Shown: positions 5,011 through 8,872 of the stretch, piece by piece | Layout: the number at the start of each line of letters is the position of its first letter | Position numbering within the stretch: position 1 is the first letter of the stretch | DNA from: Desulfobulbaceae bacterium | Lineage (GTDB): Bacteria > Desulfobacterota > Desulfobulbia > Desulfobulbales > Desulfobulbaceae | Reading direction: 5' to 3' | NCBI GenBank assembly: GCA_003508005.1 | Contig: DNUE01000003.1 | Span: forward strand, 1-8,872 | DNA: 8,872 nt | Position numbers and translations under genes: made by a program | Notes under the pieces: model-generated | Seen by the model: the letters and a program-made list of their open reading frames with translations, nothing else | Database searches by the model: none | Told to the model about the DNA's origin: nothing

Positions 5011-7778
5011 GGGTTCCCTTTCCGGGCCTCCTCAGCTATCGGCAGCGACACTGTAACCGTTGTTCCCTGACCAAGTTGCGACTCGAATTCAAGGCGACCA
5101 TGGTGTTCTTCGACGATGGCATAGCAGATGGAAAGTCCTAGCCCTGTTCCGCCCTCCTGTTGCCGGGTACTGAAAAACGGCTCAAGGATCCGACTGCGAA
5201 TCTCAAGGGGGATGCCGCATCCCTGATCGCGGATCGTCAATTCGACCATCCGAGAGTGAGGGTTGAAAGTGGTCGACACATAGACACCCGAATTGCGATC
5301 GGGCAGGGCCTGCAGAGCATTGAGCACCAAATTGATCACAACCTGCTCGATTCTCTGAAAATGGCCCGCGATCCGCGGCAATGATTCATGCAGATTACAA
5401 AAAAAATGATCGGTATGCTGGCGGATGTTGCTGGCCAGAATGGTTAGCGACTCTGCAATGACTCGGTTGACATCCAGGGGCCGACTCTGTGCCGCCTCAT
5501 CCTGACGAGCAAAATCCTTGAGACTGGCAACGATATTTCGTATCCGGCGCGCCCCCTCGGAAATCCCTGACAGCATCTGCGGCACCCTGTCAATGGCCTC
5601 GTTAAAAGGCAGTCCACCCAAGGCAAAATCCCGGTAATCCTCCTCACAATCCTTGACAATCCGGTTGACATCCGCCCAGATCCCATCCAGAAGTTGAGCA
5701 TTGGCCAGGATATAATTATTGGGATTATTCACCTCATGCGCAATGCCGGCAGCCAGATTGCCGATGGCCGCCAATTTGTTGGCCTGGAACAGCTTGGCCT
5801 GCATTTCGCTGCGCTCCTTGCGAATGCGAAGCTTTTCGGTGACATCACGAAACGTGCCATAGAGATAGGCTTGCTTGTGGGGCTGCAGCATCCGTCCCCG
5901 AAAAGAAGCAAGAATGGAACGGCCCTGCTTATCAATGGTGACAATGGGTACGATATGGCTCCATCCGCCCTTGCCGAAGCCGCCGCTCTGCTCGGCAAAA
6001 ATTTGCCTGGCGAAGTCCGCCAGGGTATCGGCATCCATTATGAGCGCCAGGCCGCCTTCGCGAAAGGATTGGTTGCTGTAGCCGTAAAGCTGGCTGGCAG
6101 CGATATTGGAGTCGAAAATCGCCATGGAGCCTGGCAGAATGAGAAAGGCCGGGTCTTCGTTCTGTTCGAAAACCTGATGAAAGCGCTCTTCGCTTTCCCG
6201 CAATGCCGCTTCGGCGCGCTTGCGTTCGGTGATGTCGCGCACCACCGCCAGAGCCCGAAAGTGCCCGCCGATCATGGCTCCCTTCATATTGACTTCGACC
6301 CAGAACAACTCACCGCATTTTTTCCGAGCATGCCATTCGAACAGCCGCGATGCCCCGTCCACGGCGCTGTGTATCCAGGTCAGAGCATTTTCCTGGATGA
6401 AAGGCAGGCGCCCGGAACTGACCGCTTCAATGGGCAGACGCAGGATTTCCTCGCGGGAATAGCCGTACATCTGGCACAACTTGCTGTTGACATCCAGAAT
6501 GGCTCCGGTATCGATGTCCAGTACGAATATCGCGTCGTTAGCGGCATCGAAAATAGCCCGGTAGTTGGCTTCCGAGTCCCGCAAGGCCCGTTCGGCCCGT
6601 TTCACCTCGGTGATGTCGCAGATGATGCCGACGGTGCCGGCAACCGTCCCTCCCGGGGACCGCAGAGGTGCCGTGAAAAAGCTGACCTCCAGAATCCGCC
6701 CGTCCTTGTGGCGACGGCGGGTCTGTTTGCCGACAAAAGTCTCCCCGCGGTTCATGGCGGCCAGATGGCTGCGGAACTCGCCCTCCATAGCACCGGGCGC
6801 AAGGGGATATGGCCGGCCCAGCACTTCGTCGGCCCGCCAGCCGAACATCCGCTCCGCAGCCACGTTCCAGAGTTTGACGCAACCATCCGCATCAAGCACG
6901 AAGATGGCCAGCGGCGAAGCTTCGATGGTGGCCGTGAGGGTCTGGTTGACCTGCCTCCGGCCTTCCTCGGCGTGGCGCCGTTCACTGATATCGCGACTGG
7001 CATAGACCGCGCCGCTGACACGGCCCTGTGCATCATGGACGACCTTGCCCACGGTTTCCAGCCAGAGATAGTGCCCGGCGGCATGCCGGTAGCGGAATTC
7101 CGCCCGAACACTCTTGCGCCAGGGCAAAGTCTTTTGAAACAACGGCTGCATGAACGCGAGATCGTCGGGATGAAACAACTCGTAAAGACTGGTACCCAGT
7201 AACTCTTCGGGGGCAAACCCCAATACTGCCCTGTGGGAGGGGCTTATATAGCGAAAGATACCGTCCGGATCGGCTTCGCTGACCAAATCCAGCATGTTGT
7301 CGGTGATGCGCCGCAGTTGTTGTTCACGCTCCTGCAAAGCTCGTTCGGCAGCCTTGCGGCTGGAAATATCGCGGATATATTCGGCTGCCAGCACGACACG
7401 CTGCTGATCATCGACCACGGGAAAGGCGCGGATTTCCACCTCGCCGATGCGGGGATTGAATTTCTCGACGGTTACCGGGCGACCGGTGCGAAACACCTCG
7501 TCAAGATGGCAGGGCCGGCATTTGCCGCCCTGTTCGGGATAGTAGGCGTCGTAGCAGAACGGCTTTCCTCGCCGCCGCTCTTCCGCGACGTAATCATAGC
7601 CGCCATGCCAGTTGCTCATGTGGATACGCAGATTCCGATCCACCACCGAAAGCAGGTCGGGTATGGCATCGAAAACACGTTCCAGCAACTGTTGGGTATC
7701 CGGCAAGGACGAATCCAACTGGCTTTCACCGCCCCGCTCCGGCGTATCCGGTAATGACTGAAAAGAGTCCGATGCCAT
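5007..7778 (-). CDS. Soluble multi-PAS sensor histidine kinase
   Basis: A 923-residue kinase counted from the preferred start. Five PAS-like modules, most ending in a DI(S/T)ERK/R-type linker, lie at about 29-141, 151-271, 276-393, 401-521 and 529-649. A dimerisation/phosphoacceptor domain follows with His681 (AAGIAHEVNNPN), then an ATPase domain with the N-box (INLVLNA, Asn820), G1 DQGCGIP (851-857), EPFFST (866-871) and G2 GGTGLGLS (876-883). No membrane segment or signal peptide is seen, so it senses in the cytoplasm. PAS1 contains Cys75, Cys87 and Cys90-His91, which could bind metal, haem or respond to redox. The frame is open to a TTG at 7835 overlapping the mntP stop, but the ATG at 7778 is preferred because AAAGGGGTG sits five bases upstream and the PAS fold begins well inside. 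Its partner is the NtrC-type regulator immediately downstream. Confidence 0.93.
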   Translation of the reverse strand: MASDSFQSLPDTPERGGESQLDSSLPDTQQLLERVFDAIPDLLSVVDRNLRIHMSNWHGGYDYVAEERRRGKPFCYDAYYPEQGGKCRPCHLDEVFRTGRPVTVEKFNPRIGEVEIRAFPVVDDQQRVVLAAEYIRDISSRKAAERALQEREQQLRRITDNMLDLVSEADPDGIFRYISPSHRAVLGFAPEELLGTSLYELFHPDDLAFMQPLFQKTLPWRKSVRAEFRYRHAAGHYLWLETVGKVVHDAQGRVSGAVYASRDISERRHAEEGRRQVNQTLTATIEASPLAIFVLDADGCVKLWNVAAERMFGWRADEVLGRPYPLAPGAMEGEFRSHLAAMNRGETFVGKQTRRRHKDGRILEVSFFTAPLRSPGGTVAGTVGIICDITEVKRAERALRDSEANYRAIFDAANDAIFVLDIDTGAILDVNSKLCQMYGYSREEILRLPIEAVSSGRLPFIQENALTWIHSAVDGASRLFEWHARKKCGELFWVEVNMKGAMIGGHFRALAVVRDITERKRAEAALRESEERFHQVFEQNEDPAFLILPGSMAIFDSNIAASQLYGYSNQSFREGGLALIMDADTLADFARQIFAEQSGGFGKGGWSHIVPIVTIDKQGRSILASFRGRMLQPHKQAYLYGTFRDVTEKLRIRKERSEMQAKLFQANKLAAIGNLAAGIAHEVNNPNNYILANAQLLDGIWADVNRIVKDCEEDYRDFALGGLPFNEAIDRVPQMLSGISEGARRIRNIVASLKDFARQDEAAQSRPLDVNRVIAESLTILASNIRQHTDHFFCNLHESLPRIAGHFQRIEQVVINLVLNALQALPDRNSGVYVSTTFNPHSRMVELTIRDQGCGIPLEIRSRILEPFFSTRQQEGGTGLGLSICYAIVEEHHGRLEFESQLGQGTTVTVSLPIAEEARKGNP

Positions 7779-7783
7779 CTTCT

Positions 7784-7792
7784 CACCCCTTT
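7784..7792 (-). promoter_or_regulatory. Ribosome-binding site that selects the kinase start at 7778
   Basis: The minus strand reads AAAGGGGTG, then five bases, then ATG (7778-7776). The other in-frame options, TTG at 7835 and ATG at 7811, have weaker upstream sequences. The TTG would overlap the mntP stop and would add 19 mostly polar residues. Confidence 0.55.
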
Positions 7793-7831
7793 CAGGAACC
7801 GCCTGTCCCATTTTCTGCTTCCATCCCGGCT

Positions 7832-8401
7832 TCAACTCTGAAACAGGGTATGCTCCAGCAGAATTTTCAGACCGATGGCGACCAGCACCAGCCCTCCGAG
7901 CACCTCGACCCGCTTGCCCCAGATTCCGCCGATGCGGCGCCCCAACAGCATACCCGCCACGGTCAGCACCCCGGCCACCAGGCCGATTATCAGGGCCGGC
8001 ATCCAGATGCTGACGCCGAGCATGGCCAAAGTCAGGCCGACCGCCAGAGCATCGATGCTGGTCGCGACGGACAGCATGACCAGGGACCAGCCGCGGGTCG
8101 GATCGCTGGATCGCACCTCGTCCGGCATGGCAAACAGGGCCTCGTAAATCATCTTGCCGCCGACAAAGGACAGCAATCCGAAAGCGATCCAGTGATCGTA
8201 GGCGGCGATGTGCTGCTGCACCGTCATTCCGGCCAGCCAGCCGAACACCGGCATCATGGCCTGAAACAGTCCGAAGTGCCAGCCCAGCCGAAACAGGTGT
8301 CGGCCGTTCATTTCATCCAGGGTCAGTCCGGCCGCCAAGGCCACGGCAAAGGCATCCATGGCCAGGGCGACGGCAATGCCCAGCAGAGTGAAGGTATCCA
8401 T
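7832..8401 (-). CDS. mntP: Manganese efflux pump MntP
   Basis: A 189-residue inner-membrane protein of the MntP (formerly YebN) family, which exports Mn(II) and protects against manganese overload. The length is that of the Escherichia coli protein. The two halves of the internal repeat are visible: VALAMDAFAVALAAG (11-25) and SVATSIDALAVGLTL (111-125), each with a conserved membrane Asp (16 and 117). About six hydrophobic helices are apparent. The first gene-proximal ATG is used; a GAGGAG lies about 20 bases upstream and a weaker AGG is closer. The gene begins 12 bases after the phosphatidylserine synthase-like gene, so there is no room for the manganese (yybP-ykoY) riboswitch that often precedes mntP elsewhere; any such control would sit upstream of the whole unit, outside the window. 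Being followed directly by a two-component system is unusual. Family assignment is firm; transport specificity is inferred from the family. Confidence 0.93.
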   Translation of the reverse strand: MDTFTLLGIAVALAMDAFAVALAAGLTLDEMNGRHLFRLGWHFGLFQAMMPVFGWLAGMTVQQHIAAYDHWIAFGLLSFVGGKMIYEALFAMPDEVRSSDPTRGWSLVMLSVATSIDALAVGLTLAMLGVSIWMPALIIGLVAGVLTVAGMLLGRRIGGIWGKRVEVLGGLVLVAIGLKILLEHTLFQS

Positions 8402-8413
8402 AACGCCAGAGAC

Positions 8414-8872
8414 CTATCGCGCTCCTCTTCGGCAGACCTTGGCCACCCACGGACTGACCAGGTAACTCACGGCGGCGACGAAGCTGATGAGCAAGGGGGC
8501 GAGATATTCGTCCCGCCGCACCCCCAAGGCAAGCAGGAACAGGAACGCACCGAGCACCAGGACCCGGACAATCTTGGGGATTTTGGGCAGAACGGCTCGC
8601 CCGAAGTGGGGATAGGATACCCGCGATACCATCAACAAGGCCGTCAGCAAAACAATGACGCCGACCGCCAACTCGCTGGGAAGCAGCACGCTGGCGGTGC
8701 CCGCCATCAGAGCGCCGGCCGGAGAAGGCAGCCCGGCGAAGGTCGTCACCCCGCCTGTCACCCCGGCCTTGCGCTTCTCGACGACGAACCGGACCAGGCG
8801 GAAGACGACGGCGGCCAGGTAGACACCGCCGATGAACAGGCCGCTCCACAGGCTGGCAAAGGCGACGGTGAC
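8414..8872 (-). CDS. pssA: CDP-diacylglycerol-serine O-phosphatidyltransferase-like protein, C-terminal 152 residues (5' end outside window)
   Basis: The frame is open to the window edge and encodes the C-terminal part of a membrane CDP-alcohol phosphatidyltransferase. RLVRF (25-29 of the fragment) followed by FAGLPSPAGALMAG (from 45) and LLMVSRVSYPHF matches the bacterial phosphatidylserine synthase pattern (RLxRFN, FxGLPxPxA, LMVSxxxYP). This enzyme makes phosphatidylserine from CDP-diacylglycerol and serine, the first committed step to phosphatidylethanolamine. Around five hydrophobic segments are visible. The catalytic DG-AR-G-D-D motif lies N-terminal to this fragment, so the exact head-group specificity cannot be confirmed. 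A GTG at 8761 is an internal codon, not the start. It is 12 bases upstream of mntP and probably co-transcribed with it. Confidence 0.8.
   Translation of the reverse strand, partial: VTVAFASLWSGLFIGGVYLAAVVFRLVRFVVEKRKAGVTGGVTTFAGLPSPAGALMAGTASVLLPSELAVGVIVLLTALLMVSRVSYPHFGRAVLPKIPKIVRVLVLGAFLFLLALGVRRDEYLAPLLISFVAAVSYLVSPWVAKVCRRGAR

Noticed and set aside
5694..7202. A 502-codon open frame on the plus strand opposite the histidine kinase
   Set aside because: It is a codon-bias shadow of the PAS repeats on the minus strand. Its translation has no recognisable domain, and the minus-strand reading carries full kinase motifs.
7500..7560. C-x2-C-H in the kinase as evidence for a c-type cytochrome
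   Set aside because: No signal peptide or membrane anchor is present and the motif sits inside a PAS fold, so covalent haem c attachment is unlikely. The motif is kept only as a sensor finding.

Overview
The window is bacterial and gene-dense, with every well-supported gene on the minus strand, so transcription runs from high to low coordinates. The content suggests a Gram-negative, largely anaerobic respirer or fermenter, possibly of the Desulfuromonas/Pelobacter/Geobacter type: a sigma-54-dependent two-component system with a soluble multi-PAS kinase, an iron-type alcohol dehydrogenase, an outer-membrane beta-barrel of the 'MetA-pathway of phenol degradation' family, and a catalase-peroxidase. 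The taxonomic guess is inference; no rRNA or other marker gene is present.

In the direction of transcription: (1) 8872-8414, the C-terminal part of a phosphatidylserine synthase-like CDP-alcohol phosphatidyltransferase, cut by the window edge; (2) 8401-7832, the manganese efflux pump gene mntP, 12 bases downstream; (3) 7778-5007, a cytoplasmic histidine kinase with five PAS-like domains; (4) 5010-3592, an NtrC-type response regulator whose ATG overlaps the kinase stop codon (ATGA). These four genes look like one transcription unit. (5) A 410-base regulatory region, 3591-3182, with a palindrome cluster, an AT-rich stretch that may encode a 42-residue peptide on the plus strand, a very good -24/-12 sigma-54 promoter, and a leader with two stem-loops. 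(6) 3181-2018, the iron-dependent alcohol dehydrogenase, ending in a strong hairpin. (7) 1826-933, the outer-membrane beta-barrel, with its own sigma-70-type promoter. (8) A 549-base intergenic region, 932-384, dominated by a 188-base imperfect inverted repeat. (9) 383-1, the N-terminal 127 residues of the catalase-peroxidase KatG.

Most likely circuit (inference): the multi-PAS kinase senses a cytoplasmic redox or ligand signal and phosphorylates the adjacent NtrC-type regulator. That regulator activates sigma-54 transcription of the alcohol dehydrogenase from 3276-3291. The outer-membrane protein next door may bring in a hydrophobic or alcohol substrate, although it appears to have a separate promoter. 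The two least ordinary items are this sigma-54 promoter beside its likely regulator, and the long inverted repeat upstream of katG. I found no CRISPR array, tRNA, rRNA, complete insertion sequence or convincing new defence system.
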